Positions 1 through 5,755 of a stretch of 8,848 nt of DNA are shown piece by piece (position 1 is the first letter of the stretch; each line of letters starts with the position of its first letter). The notes beneath the pieces are model-generated. The model did not search any database, was not told where the DNA came from, and saw nothing but the letters and a program-made list of their open reading frames with translations. The translations under genes and the position numbers were made by a program. Location of the stretch: NCBI GenBank assembly GCA_964391995.1, contig CAYMOM010000081.1, forward strand, positions 1 through 8,848, written 5' to 3'. Source of the stretch: UBA11524 sp964391995 (GTDB lineage: Bacteria > Bacillota > Clostridia > Christensenellales > Aristaeellaceae).

Positions 1-758
1 TCATCGGAATCAATATTTGCAAAGGCAGGCGGAATCTCCGCCGCGCACTCTACCAAAATGGTTCGCGGGCATCTGCTTTTGCAGGCCGCATAGAGCTTCT
101 GGGTGTTGGCACTGCTTCTGCCGCCAACAACAATCATGGCATCCGCCCGCTGGGCCAGCTCCTTGGCCTCCCGCTGGCGGGTCTCCGTGGCAGAGCAGAT
201 GGTGCAATGCTCAGCCAGGGTGCCAACCTTTCGGTGCAGCACCTGGGTCACGGCCTGCCACCGTTCCGGGGGAAAAGTGGTTTGCGCCGCTGCCAGCGCC
301 CGGGGCATTTCCGGCAGAAGCTCCGCCTCCTCCGGCGTGGCTACCACATACACCGGGCCGTTGGCCCAGCCGGCGGTGCCCTGCACCTCGGGATGCTCCC
401 GCTCCCCCACCAGGATCACCGGGCAGTCCGGCCCGGTACCTTCAGCCACAATGCGGTGCAGCTTGTCCACATAGGGGCAGGTCAGGTCCTGCACGGTGCA
501 GCCGGCGTTTTTCAGCTCCTCCAGCACACCGGGTGCAACCCCATGGCTGCGGATGAGCACCTGCCGGCCTTTCGCCTCCTCCACGGTGGCGATGGGCGGT
601 ATACCGCGGCTGCGCAGCATATCCACCACATGGGGATTGTGGATCAGCTCCCCCAGCGTGCAGGAAGGCACGCCGGTTTCCGCCACAGCCATGGCGGCTG
701 TTACAGCGCGGCGCACACCCATGCAGAAGCCGGCGTGGGCTGCCACCTCAATGGGCAT
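1..758 (-). CDS. ispH: 4-hydroxy-3-methylbut-2-enyl diphosphate reductase, 3' end missing
   Basis: IspH catalyses the last step of the MEP (non-mevalonate) isoprenoid pathway, reducing HMBPP to IPP and DMAPP with a 4Fe-4S cluster. Reading the minus strand from 758 gives 252 codons and two leftover bases before the window edge. The family is usually about 280-300 residues, so only the C-terminal end is lost (some clostridia carry an S1-domain extension there, which cannot be judged here). The three cluster cysteines fit: FCMG (C12), TCPYV (C94) and TICSAT (C188). Also present are HPEVQGTAG from residue 122, TTF at 160-162 and SSANTQKL at 215-222. The start follows AAAGGA nine bases upstream; the ATG a few bases further up hits a stop at once. 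The 108 bases between plsC and this gene contain a T8 run just after plsC but no convincing terminator or promoter, so ispH is probably the last visible gene of the hutP-like/cmk/plsC operon. Confidence 0.95.
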   Translation of the reverse strand, partial: MPIEVAAHAGFCMGVRRAVTAAMAVAETGVPSCTLGELIHNPHVVDMLRSRGIPPIATVEEAKGRQVLIRSHGVAPGVLEELKNAGCTVQDLTCPYVDKLHRIVAEGTGPDCPVILVGEREHPEVQGTAGWANGPVYVVATPEEAELLPEMPRALAAAQTTFPPERWQAVTQVLHRKVGTLAEHCTICSATETRQREAKELAQRADAMIVVGGRSSANTQKLYAACKSRCPRTILVECAAEIPPAFANIDSD

Positions 759-866
759 AGGCAAGCATCCTTTCGAAAATGCTCTGATTTTACTATGTTC
801 TCCGCAAATTCCGCGATTCCTGCAAGGTTTGAAAAAAAAGTGCAAAAAACTTTATGGAAATTTGCT

Positions 867-1499
867 TCACCCCTGTGCAGCGGCCTGCATGCGGGCATAC
901 ACGGCGGTAATCCGCTGCAGAAGCTCGGCACAGGTGTCCTTGTTCACGCCTTTTTCCCGCAGGTCATCCATGGGGATGGGTTCCCCCACATAGCAGTGGT
1001 TCCGGCGGAACCATTTCAGCCTGGTGGGAATCAGCATGGGGATCAGCGGCACGCCGGAGCGCAGGGCGATCATGGCGGTGCCGCTTTCCAGCTCCTCCAT
1101 CAGGCCCTTGTGGTGGCGGGTGCCCTCGGGGAAGATGGCCAGGATGTGCCCTTCCCGCACCACCTTCATGCAGGCCCGCATGGCCTCCATATCGGTGTTG
1201 TGCCGGTTGACCAGCACCACATGCAGGTTTTTCATGATCCTGTTCAGCAGTCCGCCGGCACTCAGCTCCCGCTTGCCCACCAGGGACAGCTGCCGCTGCC
1301 TGCCCACTGCAATCGCCATGGGCAGAGGATCCTTCCAGGACTGGTGATTGCCAATGAGGATGAAGGGCGCAGGCCTGTCCAGCTGCTCAATGCCGTGGAA
1401 GCAGGTTGGCCACAGCACCTTCAGCGCGCCGTTTGCCAGGTGCCACAAAAACGTGTACAGCCCAGAGCGCTTCCACTGGGGCTTCTGCTCATCACGCAT
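867..1499 (-). CDS. plsC: 1-acyl-sn-glycerol-3-phosphate acyltransferase
   Basis: PlsC transfers an acyl chain to lysophosphatidic acid to make phosphatidic acid at the inner face of the cytoplasmic membrane. The 210-residue protein carries the four acyltransferase blocks in order: NHQSWKDP (the H-x4-D motif, H52 and D57), GKREL (75-79) leading to VNRHNTD (97-103), FPEGTR (123-128) and GVPLIPM (149-155). The length is normal for the short bacterial form. A hydrophobic stretch near residues 14-31 could help membrane association. The gene overlaps the end of cmk by eight bases (ATGCGTGA), so its translation is probably coupled to cmk. A cmk-plsC-ispH order is, from memory, common in clostridia. 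Substrate specificity cannot be read from the sequence, and another glycerolipid acyltransferase of the same family is possible. Confidence 0.92.
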   Translation of the reverse strand: MRDEQKPQWKRSGLYTFLWHLANGALKVLWPTCFHGIEQLDRPAPFILIGNHQSWKDPLPMAIAVGRQRQLSLVGKRELSAGGLLNRIMKNLHVVLVNRHNTDMEAMRACMKVVREGHILAIFPEGTRHHKGLMEELESGTAMIALRSGVPLIPMLIPTRLKWFRRNHCYVGEPIPMDDLREKGVNKDTCAELLQRITAVYARMQAAAQG

Positions 1500-2163
1500 G
1501 AGTTTTCTCCTTTACAATGGAAAGAATGTGCTCCACCACCTGGTCGAAGTTCATCTCGGTGGTGTCCACAATGCAGGCATCCGGCGTGGGGCGCAGGGGA
1601 TCCACCTGGCGGTTCATGTCCTGCTCGTCCCGCTTTTTCAGGTCGGCCAGCACCTGCTCGTAGGTGTCGGTTTCGCCCTTATTCTGCATTTCCAGCCAGC
1701 GGCGGCGGGCCCGCTCCTCAGCGGAGGCGGTCAGGTAAATCTTCACGGTGGCGTTGGGCAGCACGCGGATGCAAATGTCCCGCCCGTCCACCAGCATGGG
1801 GGTTTCCTCAGCCAGCTTCTGCTGCAGGGCCACCATGGCCTGGCGTACACCCAGATATTTCGCCACGGTGGATGTAGCCAGGCTAACCTCCGGCGTGCGG
1901 ATGTATCCCGTCACATCCTCACCATCCACATAGGTGTGCTGCCCGTCCGCCTCGTGGCTGACGGTAATGTTCAGCTGATGGCAAAGGGCGGTGGCAGCCT
2001 TTTCGTCCGTCACGTCAATGCCCCGTACCAGGGCTGTGCGCCCAATGGCCCGGTACATGGCGCCGGTGTCCAGGTGCAGGATGCCCAGCCGCCTGGCTAC
2101 CTCCGCCGCAATGCTGGATTTTCCTGCGCCCACCGGGCCGTCCATGGCAATATTCAAAGGCAT
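1492..2163 (-). CDS. cmk: (d)CMP kinase
   Basis: Cytidylate kinase phosphorylates CMP and dCMP with ATP, recycling the CMP released by phospholipid and wall-polymer synthesis. The protein has 223 residues, typical for the family. It shows the P-loop GPVGAGKSS (9-17), DTGAMYRA (32-39, CMP-binding region), VDGRDI (125-130), and RARRRWLEM (151-159) in the lid region, followed by RDEQDMNR (178-185). The start at 2163 is chosen because GGAGGA lies seven bases upstream and the protein then begins directly with the first beta strand before the P-loop. The upstream ATG at 2214 would add 17 residues that are read inside the end of the preceding gene and has no comparable SD. The gene starts 13 bases after the HutP-family stop codon and overlaps plsC by eight bases, so the three are very likely co-transcribed. 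Confidence 0.95.
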   Translation of the reverse strand: MPLNIAMDGPVGAGKSSIAAEVARRLGILHLDTGAMYRAIGRTALVRGIDVTDEKAATALCHQLNITVSHEADGQHTYVDGEDVTGYIRTPEVSLATSTVAKYLGVRQAMVALQQKLAEETPMLVDGRDICIRVLPNATVKIYLTASAEERARRRWLEMQNKGETDTYEQVLADLKKRDEQDMNRQVDPLRPTPDACIVDTTEMNFDQVVEHILSIVKEKTHA

Positions 2164-2170
2164 GATCGTT

Positions 2171-2176
2171 TCCTCC
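2171..2176 (-). promoter_or_regulatory. Ribosome binding site that sets the cmk start
   Basis: On the minus strand this reads GGAGGA, seven bases before the ATG at 2163. It occupies most of the 13-base gap after the HutP-family stop codon and rules in the shorter cmk start over the ATG at 2214. Confidence 0.85.
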
Positions 2177-2608
2177 TTAAACTTTGCTGGCAATGGTGCG
2201 ATGCCCCATGCCAATGCACACCTCGTTCAGGTGCACCAGGCCAATGGCCATAAACACCGCCACAGCCACATGCTCGCCGCAGCGGGCCACGCTGATTTTC
2301 CCGCCCACGTTTAGGCCCAGGGCCTTGCTGCTCACCTGGGTCAGCGCTTCGTGGGCGGCACCGGCCACAACGCCCTCATCGTGGGAGGTATCGCCAATGA
2401 TGTTCTCCCGTTTGGCAGCCACCACGGCCCGCTCCACCATTTTCATCACGGAGGTCACAAACTCCCCGCCATAGTCCACCGCAGCGGCAGAAATGCCGTC
2501 CTGGGCCAGCTCGGCCTTCATGGCGGCTTCGTCCTCCCTGGTGGCAGTCATGGCAAGCATGATGGCCGCCCGGGCCACTGCCCGGCTGTCACCTGCATCG
2601 TGCATCAT
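2177..2608 (-). CDS. HutP-family protein
   Basis: In Bacillus, HutP is a hexameric RNA-binding antiterminator that needs L-histidine and Mg2+ and controls the hut operon. This 143-residue protein matches the family in length and in its C-terminal core: GEHVAVAVFMAIG (111-123) followed by CIGMGHRTI (131-139) parallels the Bacillus GDWIAVSLYGTIG...VGINHI region as I recall it. AAHEALTQV (84-92) parallels the ATMEALHGV region. No hut gene is nearby; the gene instead heads cmk, plsC and ispH. Aligned by eye, the Bacillus metal ligands H73 and H77 fall on G79 and G83, and the ligand near the C-terminus is shifted (H136). A histidine/Mg2+ switch is therefore doubtful, and RNA binding is only inferred. 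The start at 2608 has GAGGTG seven bases upstream; the adjacent ATG at 2605 is an equally possible start. Its own strong promoter lies just upstream. Family assignment is fairly sure; function is not. Confidence 0.8.
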   Translation of the reverse strand: MMHDAGDSRAVARAAIMLAMTATREDEAAMKAELAQDGISAAAVDYGGEFVTSVMKMVERAVVAAKRENIIGDTSHDEGVVAGAAHEALTQVSSKALGLNVGGKISVARCGEHVAVAVFMAIGLVHLNEVCIGMGHRTIASKV

Positions 2609-2635
2609 CAGTAATCACCTCGCGTTCTGCCTTAT

Positions 2636-2664
2636 ATTGTACCACACCAGCGGCCCCGGTGCAA
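2636..2664 (-). promoter_or_regulatory. Sigma-A-type promoter for the HutP-family/cmk/plsC/ispH operon
   Basis: On the minus strand, TTGCAC (2664-2659) and TACAAT (2641-2636) are separated by exactly 17 bases, and the TG of an extended -10 (TGG before TACAAT) is present. Transcription would begin near 2629, leaving a leader of about 20 bases with the SD GAGGTG. It lies in the 65-base gap after spmB. No terminator is visible between spmB and this promoter, so read-through from spmAB may add to it. Confidence 0.8.
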
Positions 2665-2673
2665 TGCTTTCCT

Positions 2674-3171
2674 TTACATGATTGCACCGCAAAGGGCTGC
2701 CGCAGCCAAATAAGACAATAAAGATACAGGCACCACCCAGGGCAGGCGGCGGATGTCCGTGGCGCCCAGGTACACCGTCATGGTATAGAAGATGGTTTCC
2801 GATGAGCCCATCAGCACCGAGGCCACCTTCCCTGCCCGGCTGTCCACACCGTACTGTGCATAAATCTGCTTCAGCGCGGTCATGCTGCCGGAGCCGCTCA
2901 GGGGCCGCAGCACCAGCAGGCCGGCTGTTTCCTCCGGCAGGTTCAGCAGGTGCATCAGGGGTGAAAGCACCCCCGTCAAAACCGCACTGAAGCCGGAGGA
3001 TTCCATCAGCGCCAGCAGCATGGTCATGGCGCAAAGGGCCGGCAGCAGGCCCAGCGCCGTATCCATGCCGCGCCTGCCGCCACGGAGCATGGCAGCATAG
3101 ACATCCACCCTTTTCCACCAGCCGCGCAGGATGATGATCCCCACCACCGCAGGCAGCATTCCTTCACCCAT
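2674..3171 (-). CDS. spmB: Spore maturation protein B
   Basis: SpmB is a membrane protein of the nucleoside-recognition (Gate) domain family, needed with SpmA for full dehydration of the spore core in Bacillus; the transported substrate is not established. The 165-residue sequence is slightly short for the family (about 175). It has hydrophobic segments near 5-16, 40-58 and 144-164, and the family motifs VLRPLSGSGSM (87-97) and VLMGSSETIFYTMTVYLGA (119-137), which correspond to the RPISG and GSTDTTFYVLTVYFGA stretches of known SpmB proteins. It begins inside the last codons of spmA with an eight-base overlap (ATGGGTGA), so the two are translationally coupled. The slightly shorter N-terminus compared with other SpmB proteins may mean one membrane segment is reduced. 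Confidence 0.92.
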   Translation of the reverse strand: MGEGMLPAVVGIIILRGWWKRVDVYAAMLRGGRRGMDTALGLLPALCAMTMLLALMESSGFSAVLTGVLSPLMHLLNLPEETAGLLVLRPLSGSGSMTALKQIYAQYGVDSRAGKVASVLMGSSETIFYTMTVYLGATDIRRLPWVVPVSLLSYLAAAALCGAIM

Positions 3172-3736
3172 GTCGCTTCCCTCCCCGCTGCAGCAGGTGC
3201 ATCATAAGGCATGCGCAGGCCGTGCCCCAGGCGGAAACCGCCAGCGTGGGCAGCCAGATGTCCGCCGGATGGGCTGCTCCTGCTGCACTGCGCAGGCCCA
3301 TCACCGTGGTGGGCATCAGCTGCAGGCCAGCGTTGTTCAGCACCAGCAGCATAGCCAGCGCCCGCAGGCCGGCTTCCCCCTGGGCGGCAAGCAGCTGCGC
3401 CGCCTGTATGCCGGCAGGCGTGGCGGCATTGCCCAGGCCCAGCAGGTTGGCTGAAAGGTTCATCCCCATGGCCGACCAGCACGCCTCGTCCTTCACGCCG
3501 GGAAACAGCGGCGAAAGCACCCGCATCAGCAGGCGTCCCATCCTGTGCACATCGCCGGTTTCCTCCATCACTTCCATCAGACCGCTCCATAGCGGAAGCG
3601 TGCCCAACAGCATGAAAAGCAGCTGAATCGCATGGCTGCCGCTGGAAAGCAGTTCATTCGTCACGTTTTGCATGCTATTCGTCACGAAAGAGCATGCACA
3701 ACTCGCTGTGCACAAAAAGACGAACATCCTGGTCAT
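3164..3736 (-). CDS. spmA: Spore maturation protein A
   Basis: SpmA is the partner of SpmB in spore core dehydration and has the same Gate-type membrane fold. The protein has 190 residues (family about 195). The signature NLSANLLGLGNAATPAGI (93-110) is present, as is LVLNNAGLQLMPTTV (131-145), equivalent to the FLALNTSGITLIPTTV region of Bacillus SpmA. Hydrophobic segments are visible near 36-54, 124-146 and 160-182, and a further N-terminal one near 4-18. The start at 3736 is preferred because it begins a normal SpmA N-terminus and has GGAGG upstream, although the 13-base spacing is long; the in-frame ATG at 3727 gives a protein three residues shorter. Farther upstream ATGs (3769, 3835) lack an SD and add a basic stretch not seen in the family. 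In B. subtilis dacB precedes spmAB; here the gene upstream is instead the divergent abrB. Confidence 0.93.
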   Translation of the reverse strand: MTRMFVFLCTASCACSFVTNSMQNVTNELLSSGSHAIQLLFMLLGTLPLWSGLMEVMEETGDVHRMGRLLMRVLSPLFPGVKDEACWSAMGMNLSANLLGLGNAATPAGIQAAQLLAAQGEAGLRALAMLLVLNNAGLQLMPTTVMGLRSAAGAAHPADIWLPTLAVSAWGTACACLMMHLLQRGGKRHG

Positions 3737-3770
3737 TTTTCGTTTTCTTCCTCCAAATAGCTTAAAAACC

Positions 3771-3799
3771 ATTATTTTTGGGCAACAAAACCTTGACGA
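3771..3799 (-). promoter_or_regulatory. Candidate spmAB promoter overlapping the abrB promoter
   Basis: On the minus strand TCGTCA (3799-3794; four of six bases match TTGACA) and AATAAT (3776-3771; five of six match TATAAT) are 17 bases apart. The start would be near 3764, leaving a leader of about 28 bases that carries the GGAGG. The -35 box covers nearly the same bases as the abrB -35 on the other strand. The -35 match is modest, and spmAB in Bacillus is, as I recall, read by a sporulation sigma factor, so the real promoter could differ. I saw no good sigma-E or sigma-G match here. Confidence 0.3.
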
Positions 3800-3821
3800 C
3801 CGTTTCCATTCCCTATAAAAT
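3793..3821 (+). promoter_or_regulatory. Sigma-A-type promoter for abrB
   Basis: TTGACG (3793-3798) and TAAAAT (3816-3821) are 17 bases apart. Transcription would start near 3828, giving a leader of about 49 bases before the abrB ATG. No Spo0A box (TGTCGAA type) was seen in the divergent region. Confidence 0.7.
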
Positions 3822-3860
3822 GAAAACTGTTCCAACCACTACCAATAACATTTATGATTC

Positions 3861-3868
3861 AAGGAGGT
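3861..3868 (+). promoter_or_regulatory. Ribosome binding site of abrB
   Basis: AAGGAGGT, a full match to the anti-SD complement, lies eight bases before the ATG at 3877. It excludes the upstream in-frame ATG at 3778, which lies upstream of the promoter's -35 box. Confidence 0.92.
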
Positions 3869-3876
3869 ATGCCATT

Positions 3877-4125
3877 ATGAAGTCTACCGGTGTTGTTCGT
3901 CAGCTTGACACCCTGGGCCGCGTTGTTCTCCCTATCGAGCTGCGGAGGACCATGGACATTGGTGTGAAGGACATGCTTGAGATCTTCGTCGAGGGTGATC
4001 AGATCATCCTGAAGAAGTATCATCCCAGCTGCATCTTCTGCAGCGATGCCCGCGATGTGGTACACTACAAGGGCAAGCTGGTTTGCAAGAAGTGCCTGGA
4101 AGAACTGAAGAATTCCAAGGAATAA
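3877..4125 (+). CDS. abrB: AbrB-type transition-state transcriptional regulator
   Basis: This 82-residue protein is a swapped-hairpin (AbrB/SpoVT) DNA-binding regulator of the clostridial type. Bacillus AbrB represses post-exponential and sporulation genes during growth, and clostridial homologues act in the same transition. The N-terminal DNA-binding domain (1-48) carries GVVRQLDTLGRVVLPIELRR (5-24), close to the AbrB consensus. The C-terminal part has two CxxC pairs, CIFC (52-55) and CKKC (70-73), spaced like a zinc ribbon; metal binding is inferred. Bacillus AbrB lacks this Cys4 tail, whereas clostridial copies have it as I recall. The gene is divergent from spmAB, has its own promoter and an intrinsic terminator, and so is monocistronic. 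The position next to spore maturation genes suggests, but does not prove, control of spmAB. Confidence 0.92.
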   Translation: MKSTGVVRQLDTLGRVVLPIELRRTMDIGVKDMLEIFVEGDQIILKKYHPSCIFCSDARDVVHYKGKLVCKKCLEELKNSKE

Positions 4126-4147
4126 GGCGGCCGTCTATCGCCAAAGG

Positions 4148-4177
4148 GAGCAGGCTTGTTCAGCTTGCTCTTTTTTT
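4148..4177 (+). terminator. Intrinsic terminator of abrB
   Basis: GAGCAGGC (4148-4155) pairs with GCTTGCTC (4163-4170), eight pairs including one G-U, around a seven-base loop, followed by seven T residues (4171-4177). It lies 22 bases after the abrB stop codon. Confidence 0.9.
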
Positions 4178-4223
4178 GTATGTCCCGGCACCGCCATCCA
4201 TGCACATTGTACAATAATCAACC

Positions 4224-4252
4224 TTGAATTATGTTTTCCATCGCGCTATAAT
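4224..4252 (+). promoter_or_regulatory. Sigma-A-type promoter for the Nudix/thioesterase operon
   Basis: TTGAAT (4224-4229) and a perfect TATAAT (4247-4252) are separated by 17 bases. The start would be near 4259, only about 14 bases before the ATG at 4273, so the short leader is little more than the SD GAGGTG (4262-4267). Confidence 0.85.
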
Positions 4253-4272
4253 GCTTTCAGTGAGGTGATTCG

Positions 4273-4800
4273 ATGACCGATGAGTTGCTGGATCTGTTTA
4301 CGGACGATGGCAAGCCGGCAGGCGTCACCATCCGCCGGGGGGATGCCATTCCCCCGGGCCTGCACCCTGCCTGCGCTGATGTGTGGCTCTGCAGCAGCCA
4401 AGGCCAGCTGCTTCTCCAGCTTCGTGATGCCGCCAAGCCCAACCACCCCAACCAGTGGTGTGAAGCCGCCGGCGGCGCTATTCAGTCCGGCGAAACCCCG
4501 GACGAGGCCGCCCGCCGGGAAACCCTGGAGGAGATTGGCTTCACGCTGGATTTTTCCCGGGGCGGCAAGGTGTTTGAGTATGTGGGCGGGCACAGCATCC
4601 ACCATGTGTATTTCTTCTGCCAGGATGCCGATCCCGCCGCCCTGACCCTGCAGCCGGGCGAGGTTTCTGCCGTCCGCTATGTTTCTCCCCAGGAGCTTCC
4701 TGCCATGGCCCGGGCAGGCCAGCTGGTGCCTACGGGCTATCTTTCGCAGCTGCTGCAGATGCTGCCCATATTGATTTCCGCTTATGGAAAGGGTGATTGA
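4273..4800 (+). CDS. Nudix hydrolase
   Basis: A 175-residue Nudix-fold protein that probably hydrolyses a nucleoside diphosphate linked to another moiety; the substrate is not predictable. The Nudix box spans residues 68-90 with the pattern G68-x5-E74-x7-R82-E83-x2-E86-E87-x-G89-F90; the hydrophobic position after RE is Thr84, a mild deviation. The N-terminal DLFTDDGKPAG (7-17) and the ADVWLCSSQGQLLLQLR strand pair (35-51) resemble the YfcD/IPP-isomerase-like branch of the superfamily. The TNxCCSHP signature of type I IPP isomerase is absent (residues 62-68 read WCEAAGG), so this is not Idi. GAGGTG lies five bases before the start. The thioesterase gene begins three bases after the stop codon, so the two form an operon from the promoter at 4224-4252. 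Confidence 0.9.
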   Translation: MTDELLDLFTDDGKPAGVTIRRGDAIPPGLHPACADVWLCSSQGQLLLQLRDAAKPNHPNQWCEAAGGAIQSGETPDEAARRETLEEIGFTLDFSRGGKVFEYVGGHSIHHVYFFCQDADPAALTLQPGEVSAVRYVSPQELPAMARAGQLVPTGYLSQLLQMLPILISAYGKGD

Positions 4801-4803
4801 ACC

Positions 4804-5538
4804 ATGCTGAAAACCTATCGCGAAGATTTGCGCCTGCAGACCAAGGATTGCGACCTGACGGGCCAGTGGCGGCCCAGCGCCATCCTGGAGGCCATGCAGG
4901 AAACCGCCGGCGTGCACAGTGCGCTGATTGGTGTTGGACGCAGCGCCCTGCTGAAGAAAGGCGTTGTGTGGGTGCTGACCCGGGTAGAGGTGGTGATGGA
5001 CAGCTACCCTAGGGTGGGTGATACCATCTCAGTCGAAACCTTCCCCATGCCGGTGCGCCGGTGCTTCTTCCCCCGGTACTTTATCTTTCGGGATGAACAC
5101 GGACAGGAGCTGGGCCGTGCCGGCAGCCTGTGGGTGCTGCTGGACGTGAACACCCGCAAAATGGCCCGTCCGGACATCTGCGCCGCCCTGATGCCCGACA
5201 ACAGCGACCTGCTGGCGCCCCTGGGCCTGCCCGCCACCGTCACCGAGGTGTCCGGCACCCTGGAAACCTCCGCTCACCTTCCTGTTTATACCGACCTGGA
5301 TATTAACGGCCATGTGAACAACACCAAATATATGGATTGGTGCTGCAACGCCCTGGGCATCGATACCATGGTCAGCCACTGCCTGGCCCAGTTTGACGTG
5401 AACTTCAACCTGGAAATTCTCCCCGGTCAAAGCATCCGCTGCGAGCTTCGCCGCCTGGGAGACGCCTTCTCCTTCTCCGGCTTTGAGGGCGATGTGCGCC
5501 ACTTCGATGTGGGCGGCACGCTGAAGGAGCGGACATAA
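4804..5538 (+). CDS. Acyl-ACP thioesterase
   Basis: This enzyme of the FatA/FatB family (acyl-ACP thioesterase, Pfam PF01643) releases free fatty acids from acyl carrier protein in the cytoplasm. The 244-residue protein has the expected two hotdog domains. The N-terminal one contains VVWVLTRVEVVMDSYP (54-69) and SLWVLLDVNTRKMARP (108-123), both typical of the family. The C-terminal one has DLDINGHVNNTKYMDW (164-179), which carries the conserved D166-N168-H170 triad region and N172-N173. The length matches bacterial members (about 240-250). The start at 4804 has GGTGA about nine bases upstream, overlapping the end of the Nudix gene. A strong terminator follows. Chain-length preference cannot be read by eye. 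What a Nudix hydrolase and a thioesterase do together is unclear; co-transcription alone links them here. Confidence 0.93.
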   Translation: MLKTYREDLRLQTKDCDLTGQWRPSAILEAMQETAGVHSALIGVGRSALLKKGVVWVLTRVEVVMDSYPRVGDTISVETFPMPVRRCFFPRYFIFRDEHGQELGRAGSLWVLLDVNTRKMARPDICAALMPDNSDLLAPLGLPATVTEVSGTLETSAHLPVYTDLDINGHVNNTKYMDWCCNALGIDTMVSHCLAQFDVNFNLEILPGQSIRCELRRLGDAFSFSGFEGDVRHFDVGGTLKERT

Positions 5539-5563
5539 CGCCATCAAACCGCATATTAACACG

Positions 5564-5596
5564 GCGCGTTCTTTCAAAAGAGGAACGCGCTTTTTT
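5564..5596 (+). terminator. Intrinsic terminator after the thioesterase gene
   Basis: GCGCGTTC (5564-5571) pairs perfectly with GAACGCGC (5583-5590), followed by six T residues (5591-5596). Part of the TTTCAAAAGAG loop may extend the stem. It ends the Nudix/thioesterase operon. Confidence 0.93.
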
Positions 5597-5612
5597 CTTT
5601 TGCCGGAAGAAT

Positions 5613-5641
5613 GCTTATCCTCTCTTCCGCCTTCATACACT
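5613..5641 (+). promoter_or_regulatory. Candidate sporulation sigma-E promoter of the deacetylase gene
   Basis: CATACACT (5634-5641) fits the sigma-E -10 consensus CATACAnT exactly. GCTTATC (5613-5619) matches five of seven positions of the -35 consensus (G/T)(A/C)ATATT, with a 14-base spacer that is normal for sigma-E. No convincing sigma-A promoter is visible between the upstream terminator and the gene. The predicted start near 5648 leaves a leader of about 108 bases. Consensus sequences are those of B. subtilis from memory. Confidence 0.45.
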
Positions 5642-5755
5642 GTCCCATCAGGCGGCTTTGCGCATGATTCTTTTGTCAAATAAGCACTACCTTTGCCGCC
5701 GGAATACTATTCGGCCTGTAAGCCGCATAGAATGATGAAAGGATGGTGGCAGACC

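Noticed and set aside
820..866. Possible terminator after plsC
   Set aside because: A T8 run is present on the minus strand, but only weak AT-rich pairing of about five bases precedes it.
207..1877. A 556-codon open frame on the plus strand
   Set aside because: It lies antisense to ispH, plsC and cmk, which have full family motifs. Its translation is His/Pro/Ala-rich without any domain, as expected from the opposite strand of GC-rich genes.
2615..3590. Two long minus-strand frames overlapping spmB and spmA
   Set aside because: They run in another frame over genes with clear SpmA and SpmB signatures and have low-complexity translations.
4206..4215. The palindrome ATTGTACAAT upstream of the Nudix promoter
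   Set aside because: It is a perfect 10-base palindrome close to the -35 box, but about eight such palindromes are expected by chance in a window of this size and there is no second copy nearby.
4273..4800. Type I isopentenyl diphosphate isomerase for the Nudix protein
   Set aside because: The fold resembles that branch and ispH is in the window, but the TNxCCSHP active-site signature is missing.
5700..5715. GAATACTATTC as an operator or as a sigma-G -10 box
   Set aside because: The palindrome has only five base pairs per arm, and no sigma-G -35 box lies at 17-18 bases; the nearest candidate is about 20 bases away.
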